A stretch of 64,000 nucleotides of DNA, taken from the NCBI RefSeq assembly GCF_014643535.1, contig NZ_BMJQ01000004.1, positions 372,001-436,000 on the forward strand, given 5' to 3'. Below are positions 7,676-14,924 of the stretch, one piece after another. The notes under the pieces were generated by a model, which was not told where the DNA came from, did not search any database, and saw nothing but the letters and a program-made list of their open reading frames with translations. The DNA comes from Aliidongia dinghuensis. GTDB lineage: Bacteria; Pseudomonadota; Alphaproteobacteria; ATCC43930; CGMCC-115725. Both the position numbers and the translations under genes were made by a program. Positions within the stretch are counted from its first letter, which is position 1. Each line of letters opens with the position of its first letter.

Positions 7676-8605
7676 GTGCGTAAGTTATTCTTGGCGGCGG
7701 CCGCAGCGGTCTCTTTTCCATGGAGTATCTGCAGCGCCCAAGCGGCGGAAACGGGGCTCTATGCCGGGCCGGGCTGCTACGGCCTGACCCATCTCTCCAG
7801 ATTTGACGCCTGGCTTGGCGAACCGGTCCATCATGTGACGGAGAATCTAGACCAGAGCAGCTGGTCCAACCTCGTCAGCGATGCCGAATGGTCGATCGGC
7901 TGCTATGCCAAAGTGCGCAGCACGACGAGCTTCACCTTCTCGATCCCAATGCTGACGGAGGACGGCGCCTCGACCTTGGCGAAGGGGGCGGCAGGGGAGT
8001 ACGACCAGTATTTCACCCAGATCGCCAAGATTCTGGTAGCCCACGATCTTTCGACCTCGATCATCCGCATCGGCTGGGAATTCAACGGCAATTGGCAGCC
8101 CTGGTCGTCCCATAAGGACAACGTGCATTTCATGAGCTACTACCGGCGGATCGTGTCGCTGATGCGCGCCGTCCCTGGTGCCCGCTTCCAGTTCGAATGG
8201 TGCCCGAACGTCGGCACGGGCTCGCTCGCCCCGGACCAGAGCTATCCGGGCGACGACTTCGTCGACATTGTCGGCATGGACGTCTACGACGGCCACTATT
8301 CGGCGATCGATGCGGCGGCCGACAGCCGCTGGAACTACTTCGTCACGCGCGATTATGGCCTGCAATGGCAGGTCGATTTCGCGAACGCCCACGGCAAGCG
8401 GTTCTCGCTGCCGGAATGGGCCTGCTGCGGCGCCAGCACCGGCGACGATCCCTACTTCATCAACCAGATGGCCCGGTGGCTCCGCAACAACGGCTATCTC
8501 TACGCCGACTATTGGGACAGCAACACGGTCTACCGGGGCGAACTCTCGAACGGCCAATATCCTATGGCGGCCGCGGCCTATCTCGCCGACTTCGGCGCCC
8601 GGTAG
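7676..8605 (+). CDS. Secreted glycoside hydrolase, GH26-like
   Basis: 309 residues from a GTG at 7676, chosen because GGGGGAG lies 8 bases upstream and because VRKLFLAAAAAVSFPWSICSAQA then forms a Sec signal peptide. The mature part resembles clan GH-A family 26 (beta-mannanase and related endo-glycanases). IRIGWEFNGNW supplies the acid/base Glu (E135) and FSLPEWACCG the nucleophile Glu (E247); the 112-residue spacing fits the family. Other clues are MPMLTEDG-like Pro-Met loop and the WCPN motif. The gene is alone and ends at a strong hairpin. The natural polysaccharide is unknown; mannan or a self-made exopolysaccharide are options. The assignment to GH26 rather than another GH-A family is moderately sure. 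Confidence 0.7.
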   Translation: MRKLFLAAAAAVSFPWSICSAQAAETGLYAGPGCYGLTHLSRFDAWLGEPVHHVTENLDQSSWSNLVSDAEWSIGCYAKVRSTTSFTFSIPMLTEDGASTLAKGAAGEYDQYFTQIAKILVAHDLSTSIIRIGWEFNGNWQPWSSHKDNVHFMSYYRRIVSLMRAVPGARFQFEWCPNVGTGSLAPDQSYPGDDFVDIVGMDVYDGHYSAIDAAADSRWNYFVTRDYGLQWQVDFANAHGKRFSLPEWACCGASTGDDPYFINQMARWLRNNGYLYADYWDSNTVYRGELSNGQYPMAAAAYLADFGAR

Positions 8606-8619
8606 AGATAAGCCTTTGT

Positions 8620-8650
8620 CGTCGCCCGCCCGGAAACCGGATGGGCGACG
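8620..8650. terminator. Stem-loop terminator between GH26 and hxlR
   Basis: Outer arms CGTCGCCC (8620-8627) and GGGCGACG (8643-8650) pair perfectly and enclose an inner CCGG-AAA-CCGG helix (8630-8640). It lies between convergent genes. No long T-run follows, so it may work in both directions or with Rho. Confidence 0.65.
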
Positions 8651-8661
8651 TACTGCTCCCT

Positions 8662-9129
8662 TTAGCGCGTGCGGTCGCTCTCGCTCGGCGGCGACCGCAC
8701 GATGGCATCCTCCGGGCCGAGCACGCGCCCGTCTTGCGCGCGAAGCTCCAGCCGTCGCACCGGCAGGCCCGCTTTCTTGTCCACGAGCAGCACATGCGCC
8801 TCCTCGGGCTCGAAGAAGAAATCTTCGCCCCATTGCCGGAGTGCGACCAGCAGCGGGAACAGTCCGCGCCCCTTCGCGGTCAGCACATATTCCTGATAGG
8901 GACTGCCGTCGGAAGCGGGGACCATGTCCATGATGCCGTGCGCCACGAGATTGCGCAGGCGGGCCGCGAGAATGTTCTTCGCCAGCCCCAGGCTCTTCTG
9001 AAACTCCCCGAACCGGCTGAGACCGTCGAACGCATCGCGGACGATGAGCAGGGTCCACCAGTCGCCGATCGCGTCCAGCGGCCGTGCGACGCCGCAGAGC
9101 GAATCCTTGTGGCTTATTCTCTTGGCCAT
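8662..9129 (-). CDS. HxlR-family winged-helix transcriptional regulator
   Basis: 155 residues. The core ARPLDAIGDWWTLLIVRDAF and the following FGEFQKSLGLAKNILAARL are the winged-helix signature of the HxlR family (PF01638). Family members are DNA-binding dimers that often sense electrophiles or redox state, or control degradation genes. The frame extends upstream to 9207, but the ATG at 9129 is preferred: AGGAAGG lies nine bases before it and the extra N-terminus is unlike the family. The gene is divergent from an alpha/beta-hydrolase gene, and the intergenic DNA carries two matching inverted repeats, so it probably represses itself and that neighbour. Confidence 0.88.
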   Translation of the reverse strand: MAKRISHKDSLCGVARPLDAIGDWWTLLIVRDAFDGLSRFGEFQKSLGLAKNILAARLRNLVAHGIMDMVPASDGSPYQEYVLTAKGRGLFPLLVALRQWGEDFFFEPEEAHVLLVDKKAGLPVRRLELRAQDGRVLGPEDAIVRSPPSESDRTR

Positions 9130-9178
9130 CGCGCTCGGCCTTCCTGTCCTCGTCCTGGGGCGCTGATCTCTGACTCTC

Positions 9179-9207
9179 GATATAATGGTTGCAATCTGAA
9201 ACCTCAA
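9179..9207 (-). promoter_or_regulatory. Probable sigma-70 promoter of hxlR
   Basis: Read on the minus strand: -35 TTGAGG (9207-9202), 17-bp spacer, -10 TATATC (9184-9179). The first inverted repeat (9187-9203) occupies the spacer, which fits autorepression. Confidence 0.5.
9187..9203. promoter_or_regulatory. Candidate HxlR operator 1 (GGTT-N9-AACC)
   Basis: 17-bp inverted repeat GGTTGCAATCTGAAACC with GGTT/AACC arms and a 9-base centre, lying between the -35 and -10 of the hxlR promoter. Confidence 0.5.
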
Positions 9208-9223
9208 GCGATACAGCAGATGT

Positions 9224-9240
9224 GGTTTTAAATTAAAACC
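9224..9240. promoter_or_regulatory. Candidate HxlR operator 2 (perfect inverted repeat)
   Basis: GGTTTTAAATTAAAACC is a perfect 8+1+8 inverted repeat with the same outer arms and length as operator 1. Its start is 37 bp from that of operator 1. It lies 44 bp before the hydrolase start. Confidence 0.55.
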
Positions 9241-9284
9241 TCGTCACCGGAACCTTCGTGCAGATCAACCCGTCGAGGCCTTCC

Positions 9285-10205
9285 ATGATCCGATCCGACG
9301 CCACGTTTGCGGGCACCTTTGCCTTTGCGCCGCATTTTACCGACGCCCCCGGTTTCAGGATGCACTATGCCGACGAAGGGCCACGCGGCGGCGAGGTCGT
9401 GCTGTGCCTGCACGGCGAGCCGACCTGGGGCTATCTGTTTCGGCACCTGATCCCGGCCTTGCGCGAAACGCACCGAGTGGTCGTGCCGGATCACATGGGC
9501 TTCGGCAAAAGCGCCGCACCGCCGGACCGCAGCTATTGGCTGCAGGATCACATCGACAACCTGGAGCGGTTCGTTCTGGCGCTCGATCTTCGCGACATTT
9601 CCCTCGTCATGCATGATTTCGGCGGTCCCGTCGGCATGGGGTTCGCGGCCCGGCATCCGGACCGCATCCGCCGCGTGATCTCGACCAACGGGCCGACGCC
9701 GTTCGGGCAAGCGGATCTGCTCGATCGCTTGATGGCGAATGCCCGCGTCTCGCCGTGGTTTCAATGGATCGCCGAGGCGACGGAGGACGGCAGCCTCGAA
9801 CCGGTGCTGGGGCACCTGGGCTTCAACATCCTGAGCACGTTGAAGCTCAACGGCTTCGAGAACAACGCGCTCATCACCGAGACATGGCTCGACGCTTATG
9901 GCACACCTTTCCGGCGCCCGGCCGACTGCCTGGGGGCGATCGGCTGGGCCAAGGGCTTTGCGGCCGGAGCGCATCGGTTCGAGACGCCGGGTCCTGCGGC
10001 CGACCGCGCGATCCGCAGCAAGCCCGCCCTGGCCATCTGGGGGGAGGCGGACCGCACGCTCCAGGCGGAGCACTTCCTGCCGCTCTTCAGCGCGCTTTTC
10101 CCGACCGCGCCCGTCAAACGTCTCCCGGGCGTCGGGCATTACTGCCTCGAGGATGCGCCGGAGACAGTTGCAACTTTGGTTTCGGAATTCATCCGGCAGA
10201 CCTGA
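9285..10205 (+). CDS. Alpha/beta-hydrolase of the haloalkane dehalogenase-like group
   Basis: 306 residues from the ATG at 9285 (GAGG six bases upstream); a GTG at 9258 is also in frame. The fold and motifs resemble haloalkane dehalogenases: oxyanion segment HGEPTWGYLFR (residues 43-53), nucleophile Asp111 in VMHDFGGPVG, WGEAD, and the catalytic His in GVGHYCLED. The residue after the nucleophile, which is the halide-binding Trp in characterised dehalogenases (DWGG), is Phe here, so true dehalogenase activity is doubtful; an epoxide hydrolase or a related hydrolase is as likely. It is divergent from hxlR and probably its target. The MFS gene starts 73 bp downstream on the same strand. Confidence 0.75.
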   Translation: MIRSDATFAGTFAFAPHFTDAPGFRMHYADEGPRGGEVVLCLHGEPTWGYLFRHLIPALRETHRVVVPDHMGFGKSAAPPDRSYWLQDHIDNLERFVLALDLRDISLVMHDFGGPVGMGFAARHPDRIRRVISTNGPTPFGQADLLDRLMANARVSPWFQWIAEATEDGSLEPVLGHLGFNILSTLKLNGFENNALITETWLDAYGTPFRRPADCLGAIGWAKGFAAGAHRFETPGPAADRAIRSKPALAIWGEADRTLQAEHFLPLFSALFPTAPVKRLPGVGHYCLEDAPETVATLVSEFIRQT

Positions 10206-10278
10206 GGCAGCAGTCGCCCCGTGCCGGGTTCATGGCGTCAAATGCAGTTGCATCTTAAAACTCATTGAGGATGATTCC

Positions 10279-11592
10279 ATGCAGTTTGAGGGCGAGGCCG
10301 TCGCAGGCGGCACTGCACCAGCACGCGCTGACGCTGAGCGGCGTCAGACAGTGGTGGGAGAGGCCGGGGTGGGGGAGGCCAGGGTGGAGGAGGCCAGGGC
10401 AGTCCCGCTGTCTCGCGGAACGGCGCTGCTGTTCGCCGTCGCCTGCGGCCTTGCCGTCGCCAATGTCTATTATGCCCAACCGCTGCTCGACACCATCGCG
10501 GTTGAATTCGGCATCAGCCGCGCAACGGTCGGCCTCGTCATCACCGTCACGCAAGTGGGGTATGGGTTGGGGCTGCTCCTGCTGGTTCCGCTCGGCGATC
10601 TCCTGAACCGGCGACGTCTGATCGTCGGCCTGTCGCTTTTCTCCGTCCTGGCGCTTCTCACGGTCGCCTTGGCGCCGACCGGTACGGTCCTGCTTGCCGG
10701 AATGGGCGCCGTCGGTCTGCTGGCCGTCGTCACCCAGATCCTCGTGGCCTATGCGGCGGCGCTGGCACACCCCTGCGAACGCGGCAGCGTGGTCGGTACC
10801 GTGACCAGCGGCATCATCATCGGCATTCTGCTCGCCCGCACCATCTCCGGCACCTTGTCGGACCTGTTCGGCTGGCGCTCGGTCTATCTGGCCTCTGCCG
10901 GCGCGACGCTCGTCGTCGCAGTCGTGCTGACCAAGGTGCTGCCGCGACGGGAAGCGCGCCGGCCATCCATGCCCTATGCGCGGCTTATCGGATCAGTGTT
11001 CACGCTGCTGGTCGAAGAGCCGGTGCTGCGCACCCGCGCCATCCTAGCGCTGTTGATCTTCAGCGCCATCACGGTTCTGTGGACCCCCATGGTGCTGCCG
11101 CTGAGCGCGCCGCCTTTCTCGCTCTCCCACACCGAGGTCGGCCTGTTCGGCCTCGCGGGCGCCATGGGCGCCGCCGGTGCGGCCAGTGCCGGCCGGCTCG
11201 CCGATCGCGGGCAGGCACAGCGGGCGACAGGTGTCGCGCTCGCGATCATGCTTGCCTCCTGGCTGCCGATCGCGCTGCTGGGCCGTTCGCTGTGGGGCCA
11301 TTCGCTGTGGGGCCTGATCATCGGTGTCGTAACGATCGATTTCGGGCTGCAGTCAACGCATGTCGCAAACCAAAGCCTGATCTATCGCGTGCGGCCCGAG
11401 GCCCGCAGCCGGCTCACGGCCGGCTACATGATCTTCTACTCCATTGGCTGCGCCACGGGGTCGATCGGGTCGACCCTCGTCTATGCGCACGGCGGCTGGA
11501 CCGGCGTGTGCGCGCTGGGGGCGGCGATCAGCGCCGTCGCCGTCGTTTTCTGGGCGCTCACCCGCCGTCCGACGCCGAGCCCGGCGGCCTGA
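10279..11592 (+). CDS. MFS transporter, probable small-molecule exporter
   Basis: 437 residues with 12 predicted membrane helices after a 45-residue hydrophilic N-terminus. The first helix carries VANVYYAQPLLDTIA, a signature of one group of MFS exporters, and DLLNRRRLI is the inter-helix basic motif between helices 2 and 3. The second half begins near residue 220 (RLIGSVFTLL). Two short in-frame 15-bp duplications are present: three units at 10354-10398 give VGEAG, VGEAR, VEEAR in the N-terminal tail, and two units at 11286-11315 give the repeated SLWG in a helix. It follows the HxlR-linked hydrolase and may be part of the same response, exporting a toxic compound (inference). Confidence 0.8.
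   Translation: MQFEGEAVAGGTAPARADAERRQTVVGEAGVGEARVEEARAVPLSRGTALLFAVACGLAVANVYYAQPLLDTIAVEFGISRATVGLVITVTQVGYGLGLLLLVPLGDLLNRRRLIVGLSLFSVLALLTVALAPTGTVLLAGMGAVGLLAVVTQILVAYAAALAHPCERGSVVGTVTSGIIIGILLARTISGTLSDLFGWRSVYLASAGATLVVAVVLTKVLPRREARRPSMPYARLIGSVFTLLVEEPVLRTRAILALLIFSAITVLWTPMVLPLSAPPFSLSHTEVGLFGLAGAMGAAGAASAGRLADRGQAQRATGVALAIMLASWLPIALLGRSLWGHSLWGLIIGVVTIDFGLQSTHVANQSLIYRVRPEARSRLTAGYMIFYSIGCATGSIGSTLVYAHGGWTGVCALGAAISAVAVVFWALTRRPTPSPAA
10354..10398 (+). repeat. In-frame 15-bp tandem repeat (three units) in MFS gene
   Basis: Units 10354-10368, 10369-10383 and 10384-10398, each about GTGGGGGAGGCCAGG with single differences. They encode three near-identical pentapeptides in the hydrophilic N-terminal tail. 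Confidence 0.75.
11286..11315 (+). repeat. In-frame 15-bp duplication in MFS gene
   Basis: TTCGCTGTGGGGCCA at 11286-11300 is repeated at 11301-11315 with one change. It duplicates five residues in or near a membrane helix. Confidence 0.7.
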
Positions 11593-11690
11593 GGTTCTTC
11601 TGGCTGAAGTGTCGAGGGGTTTTACAGTCGTCGCCGGGCGCCCGTCACCGATCTGCAACCTTGTCGCGCCAAATCAAGCAGATACGCTTG

Positions 11691-11708
11691 TTGGCACAGC
11701 AAGTGCTT
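11691..11708 (+). promoter_or_regulatory. Sigma-54 promoter of the PEP-CTERM gene
   Basis: TTGGCACAGCAAGTGCTT has the invariant GG (11693-11694), ten bases, then GC (11705-11706), and matches the TTGGCAC and TGCTT blocks of the RpoN consensus. It is 106 bp ahead of the start codon. PEP-CTERM genes in other proteobacteria are known to be linked to sigma-54 with the PrsK/PrsR two-component pair. Confidence 0.65.
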
Positions 11709-11813
11709 ACAGATCGAAGTGTGGGGGATATCACCGAGCTCAGTCCTGCGCAGCACCCCGATGACGGGCGCAGGCACTCTCGAAACTCGGTGGGTCGGAC
11801 AGGAGCACTTTTA

Positions 11814-12764
11814 ATGAAGCGCACATTTGCAGGCGCCGCCTTTTGTGCGGCGATGATCGGCTTGACGGTCACCGGCCAGGCCAAGGCAGACGCGATCGGC
11901 TTTGCATCGCTCGACTTCAGCGCAGCGTTCTTCAGCGCGCCCGGATCGTCGACGCCGGCCGACCTCTCGCACGTCACCTTCAACAGCGTGTCGGATGTGC
12001 TGACCAATGCGGCCAGCCTCGACGCATCGAGCGGCTCCGACAGCGCGAACCGCACCGGCCTTGGGCAAAACAGCGTCGATCCTGCCCTGGTCTCTTACGG
12101 CAGCTATAGCGGCGGCCAGAACAATTTCGGCTTTACGGCGGCCAACACCACCTTCTCGCGCTCGGACAGCCTGCTGACCGGCAATCTCCGCGACGGCAAC
12201 ATCAACGCGAACGTGGTCGCCGAGACCCAGGTGCAGAACGGCCATGCCGGCACGGCGAACACGTCCAGCACCAGCGCCAGCAACGACAATTTCACGGCGA
12301 ACTCCAATCTCACGCTGGTGCTCAACGTCGCGGGCACGGTCGCGACCTACACGAAGCTCTACAATGCGACCGGCACAAGCCAGTCGGCCCATGCCTCGAC
12401 CCAGTTCGAAGTGAAACTCGTGGATACGTCGAGCAGCACGACAGTCCTGGACTTCGCGCCGACCGCGCTCAATACCAGCCTCACCGCCTCGGCGACGCCT
12501 GAGCAGAGCGGTTCGAGCACGCCGACCGCATTCGCGCTCACCTCCAGCGTCTTCACGCTGATCGCGCACGACCATTACACGCTGACGATCAGCCAGACGG
12601 TCTCGTCGGATGCGACCGCCCCCGCCACCGCGAACAACCCCACCGCGGGCGATCCCACCACGACCGTCCCCGAACCCGGGACGATCGCGCTCCTGGGCGC
12701 CGGGCTCGCCTGCCTGGGCTTCCTGAGCTTCCGCCGCCGGCAGACCGAGGGCGCCGGCGCCTGA
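11814..12764 (+). CDS. PEP-CTERM sorting-signal surface protein
   Basis: 316 residues. The start is set by AGGAG eight bases before the ATG and a signal peptide (MKRTFAGAAFCAAMIGLTVTGQAKA). The body is rich in Ser, Thr, Ala and Asn with few charged residues and no recognised enzyme domain, like many exported matrix proteins. The C-terminus carries VPEPGTIALLGAGL from about residue 285, then a hydrophobic helix and the basic FRRRQ: the tripartite PEP-CTERM signal recognised by exosortase. No exosortase gene is in the window, so processing depends on one elsewhere. PEP-CTERM proteins are usually tied to exopolysaccharide and floc formation. A sigma-54 promoter precedes it. Confidence 0.85.
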   Translation: MKRTFAGAAFCAAMIGLTVTGQAKADAIGFASLDFSAAFFSAPGSSTPADLSHVTFNSVSDVLTNAASLDASSGSDSANRTGLGQNSVDPALVSYGSYSGGQNNFGFTAANTTFSRSDSLLTGNLRDGNINANVVAETQVQNGHAGTANTSSTSASNDNFTANSNLTLVLNVAGTVATYTKLYNATGTSQSAHASTQFEVKLVDTSSSTTVLDFAPTALNTSLTASATPEQSGSSTPTAFALTSSVFTLIAHDHYTLTISQTVSSDATAPATANNPTAGDPTTTVPEPGTIALLGAGLACLGFLSFRRRQTEGAGA

Positions 12765-12792
12765 GGCGCCGGTCGGCATCAAGGCAGCGGGT

Positions 12793-12825
12793 GGCTGCTG
12801 GGGCGAGCGATGCGCCCCAGCAGCC
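12793..12825. terminator. Strong stem-loop between PEP-CTERM and DUF1186 genes
   Basis: Perfect 13-bp arms, 12793-12805 (GGCTGCTGGGGCG) and 12813-12825, with a 7-base loop. The genes on both sides converge on it. There is no T-run of note. Confidence 0.7.
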
Positions 12826-12884
12826 CTGCTCGACTCGTCCTAGTGCTCGATCCAGCTTTGCCGCCCGGTGTCACGCCGCGCTTG

Positions 12885-13778
12885 TCAATTGGCCAGGCAA
12901 CATTTCTTTGCCTTCTTGCCGCTTCCACAGGGACACGGATCGTTGCGTCCGACATGGCGCCAGGGATTTCTCATCGGCGTGCTCGGCTGCCGCAACCCGT
13001 CTGCCCAGAGCGGCTCTAGCGGCTGCTCTTCGATGGGGCTTTCCGCGCGGCGGGTCCAGTCCAGGCTTTCGATAACGTCGTCGATATAGCCGAGATTGGC
13101 CAGCTTGAATCTGCCGATATCGCCGGGCGCCCGCTCGGCATCGGCGAGATCTTTCTCGAAATCGCTGCGATCGAGGATTCCTTCGGGAACGCGGCCGTCT
13201 TGCCAGGCGCGCCGGACAAGCGGCGCCAGATTGCGCAGGCCGAGTAGGGCGATTGCTTCAAGCCAACCGACCCATGCGAGATCGCCGTCGGCAGCCCGCC
13301 GGCCTTCATAAAACTGCTCGAGAAAGCGTTCCATCCGAACGGGTTCGAAACGGCCGTCCCAAGCCAGAAAGGTCGCAGCGCCAAAGAGTGCTTCGCGGAC
13401 GAACTCGTCGATCGAGCGATCGACGATCCCGTCGAACAGCGCGTCAGCATCGCCGTCGAACACACCCGCGACGATTTTCGGCATCGTTTCCGTGATGGCG
13501 TCGCCGAGCAGGTCCTCCACCTCATCGTGCGGCCGGCGCAACAGGCGCAACAAAGGCCGGCAGGCCTGGCTGTCGCGAGCCCCACCCAGGATATGCAGGC
13601 CTCGAAAGACCAGCAGCTTCTCATCCTCCGACAGGGTCTCGCCCTCGGCTGCCCTGACGAGGATGGCACGCAGCGCCGGAGCGCTCTCTTCGATTCTGAC
13701 GGTGCAGAACGCAATGGCGGCATCCGGCAGTGCCCGCTCGGTCGCCATGGCATGGATGTAATGCTCGATCGGCGCCAA
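12885..13778 (-). CDS. DUF1186-type protein with C-terminal SEC-C zinc motif (5' frameshift suspected)
   Basis: As it reads, 297 residues from a TTG at 13778. The body is helical and resembles DUF1186 proteins (DAAIAFCTVRIEESAPALRAIL; then the ALFGAATFLAWDGRFEP region). The last residues, GRNDPCPCGSGKKAKKCC, are a complete SEC-C zinc motif as in SecA tails. The TTG has no ribosome binding site. In another frame, an ATG at 13831 with AAGGAG six bases before it opens MKKEELEALLSLDGTAP, which would join naturally to the APIEHYIHAM start of the TTG frame after a one-base shift near 13780-13795. So the gene is either frameshifted (mutation or sequence error) or uses a poor start. Function unknown. 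Confidence 0.7.
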   Translation of the reverse strand: MAPIEHYIHAMATERALPDAAIAFCTVRIEESAPALRAILVRAAEGETLSEDEKLLVFRGLHILGGARDSQACRPLLRLLRRPHDEVEDLLGDAITETMPKIVAGVFDGDADALFDGIVDRSIDEFVREALFGAATFLAWDGRFEPVRMERFLEQFYEGRRAADGDLAWVGWLEAIALLGLRNLAPLVRRAWQDGRVPEGILDRSDFEKDLADAERAPGDIGRFKLANLGYIDDVIESLDWTRRAESPIEEQPLEPLWADGLRQPSTPMRNPWRHVGRNDPCPCGSGKKAKKCCLAN

Positions 13779-13967
13779 ATCGGGGCGGTTCCATCGAGAC
13801 TAAGGAGCGCCTCGAGTTCCTCCTTCTTCATGCTGCTCTCCTTCGCTCACGCCGCGTAACGGCACTGTATACGGTAACGGAGCCGCGAAGGCAGGGATGT
13901 GAGAAGGGACGTGATGGGTGTTGCACGCTGCTGCCGCGCAGCTTGTCGTACCACAGAATTGGCAGAA

Positions 13968-14057
13968 TGGCGGATGGGGTGGGATTCGAACCCACGGTAG
14001 GCTTGCGCCTACGCCAGTTTTCAAGACTGGAGCCTTAAACCGCTCGGCCACCCATCC
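13968..14057 (-). tRNA. tRNA-Ser (anticodon TGA), CCA encoded
   Basis: 90 nt. Acceptor 5' GGATGGG (14057-14051) pairs with CCCATCC (13978-13972). The anticodon stem is CCAGT/ACTGG with loop CTTGAAA and anticodon TGA at 14023-14021. The T-loop GGTTCGAATCC is intact, and a long variable arm (about 12-18 nt around GTAGGC/GCCTAC) marks it as a class II serine tRNA. The 3' CCA is encoded (13970-13968). Confidence 0.97.
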
Positions 14058-14139
14058 TCGTGCTCAGGAGAGCGGATAGCGGAGGATGGGGCAGGGGGTC
14101 AATGGCCCTGCAGCGCAACCCCGGCCATTCCGCGTCCGG

Positions 14140-14706
14140 CTACTCCGCGTCGGGCGGCAGGCGATATTCGATGTCGAGCACTTCTAGCCGCTCCGAACCG
14201 GCCGGCGTCCTGACTTCGACCAGGTCGCCGACCTTGGCCTTCATGAGCGCGCGGGCGACGGGTGAGATCCAGCTGATCTGCCCCCGTTCCATATCCGCCT
14301 CGTCGATGCCGACGAGCGTCACGGTCAGCTCCTCGTCGCGCGCGTTGGCATAGGTCACGGTCGCGCCGAAGAATACTTGCCTCAGGCCCTGCTGGCGCCG
14401 GGGGTCGACCACCTCGGCCACCTCGAGTCGCTTGGTGAGGAAGCGGAGCCGCCGGTCGATCTCGCGGAGCCGCTTCTTGCCGTAGAGATAGTCGCCATTC
14501 TCCGATCGGTCGCCGTTGCCGGCGGCCCAGGACACGACCTCGACGATCTTCGGGCGCTCGACCCGGGCCAAGTGCTCGCGCTCGTCGCGCAACCGCTTGA
14601 AGCCCACGGGTGTCATGTAGTTCTTGGTGCCCGGCGGCAAGGGGGCCGGTTCGTCCGGCAGTTCCTCGTCGTCGATCTCGGTTTCTTTGGTGAAGGCCTT
14701 GCTCAT
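14140..14706 (-). CDS. greB: Transcription elongation factor GreB
   Basis: 188 residues. Cleavage-stimulating factor that rescues backtracked RNA polymerase. The N-terminal coiled coil includes the tip acidic pair region (AAGNGDRSENGDYLYGKKRLREIDRR), typical of GreB rather than GreA, and MTPVGFKRLRDEREHL opens the coiled coil. The C-terminal FKBP-like domain is seen in VTYANARDEELTVTLVGIDEAD and ISPVARALMKAKVGDLVEVRTP. A 28-residue acidic N-terminal extension precedes the domain. It lies just upstream of tRNA-Ser on the same strand and is divergent from the transglycosylase gene. Confidence 0.93.
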   Translation of the reverse strand: MSKAFTKETEIDDEELPDEPAPLPPGTKNYMTPVGFKRLRDEREHLARVERPKIVEVVSWAAGNGDRSENGDYLYGKKRLREIDRRLRFLTKRLEVAEVVDPRRQQGLRQVFFGATVTYANARDEELTVTLVGIDEADMERGQISWISPVARALMKAKVGDLVEVRTPAGSERLEVLDIEYRLPPDAE

Positions 14707-14846
14707 GGCGATTCCGGTGGAGTCATCCGGCCATGATAGCGCCGGCCGCCCAAGGCCCGCCATAATTCTGCAGCACAAGGACGACATGCGTGCCCGCCCG
14801 GGCGTCCATTGGCGGCGTTCATCGGCGGCGTCCATAGCCCGGCCAA

Positions 14847-14876
14847 TGGTTGCCAGAGGGGTGGTTGCCAGAGGCC
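14847..14876 (+). repeat. Short direct repeat with 15-bp period
   Basis: TGGTTGCCAGAGG occurs at 14847-14859 and 14862-14874, a 15-bp period, in the divergent region between greB and the transglycosylase gene. Confidence 0.6.
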
Positions 14877-14924
14877 GGCCGGCTGTGGCACGACAAGCCG
14901 TCACCTTCGATCCAGGACCCGCTC

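Noticed and set aside
13800-14051. Minus-strand reading frame starting MAERFKAPVLKTGVG
   Set aside because: It reads through tRNA-Ser; this string is the well-known false protein made by translating a serine tRNA gene.
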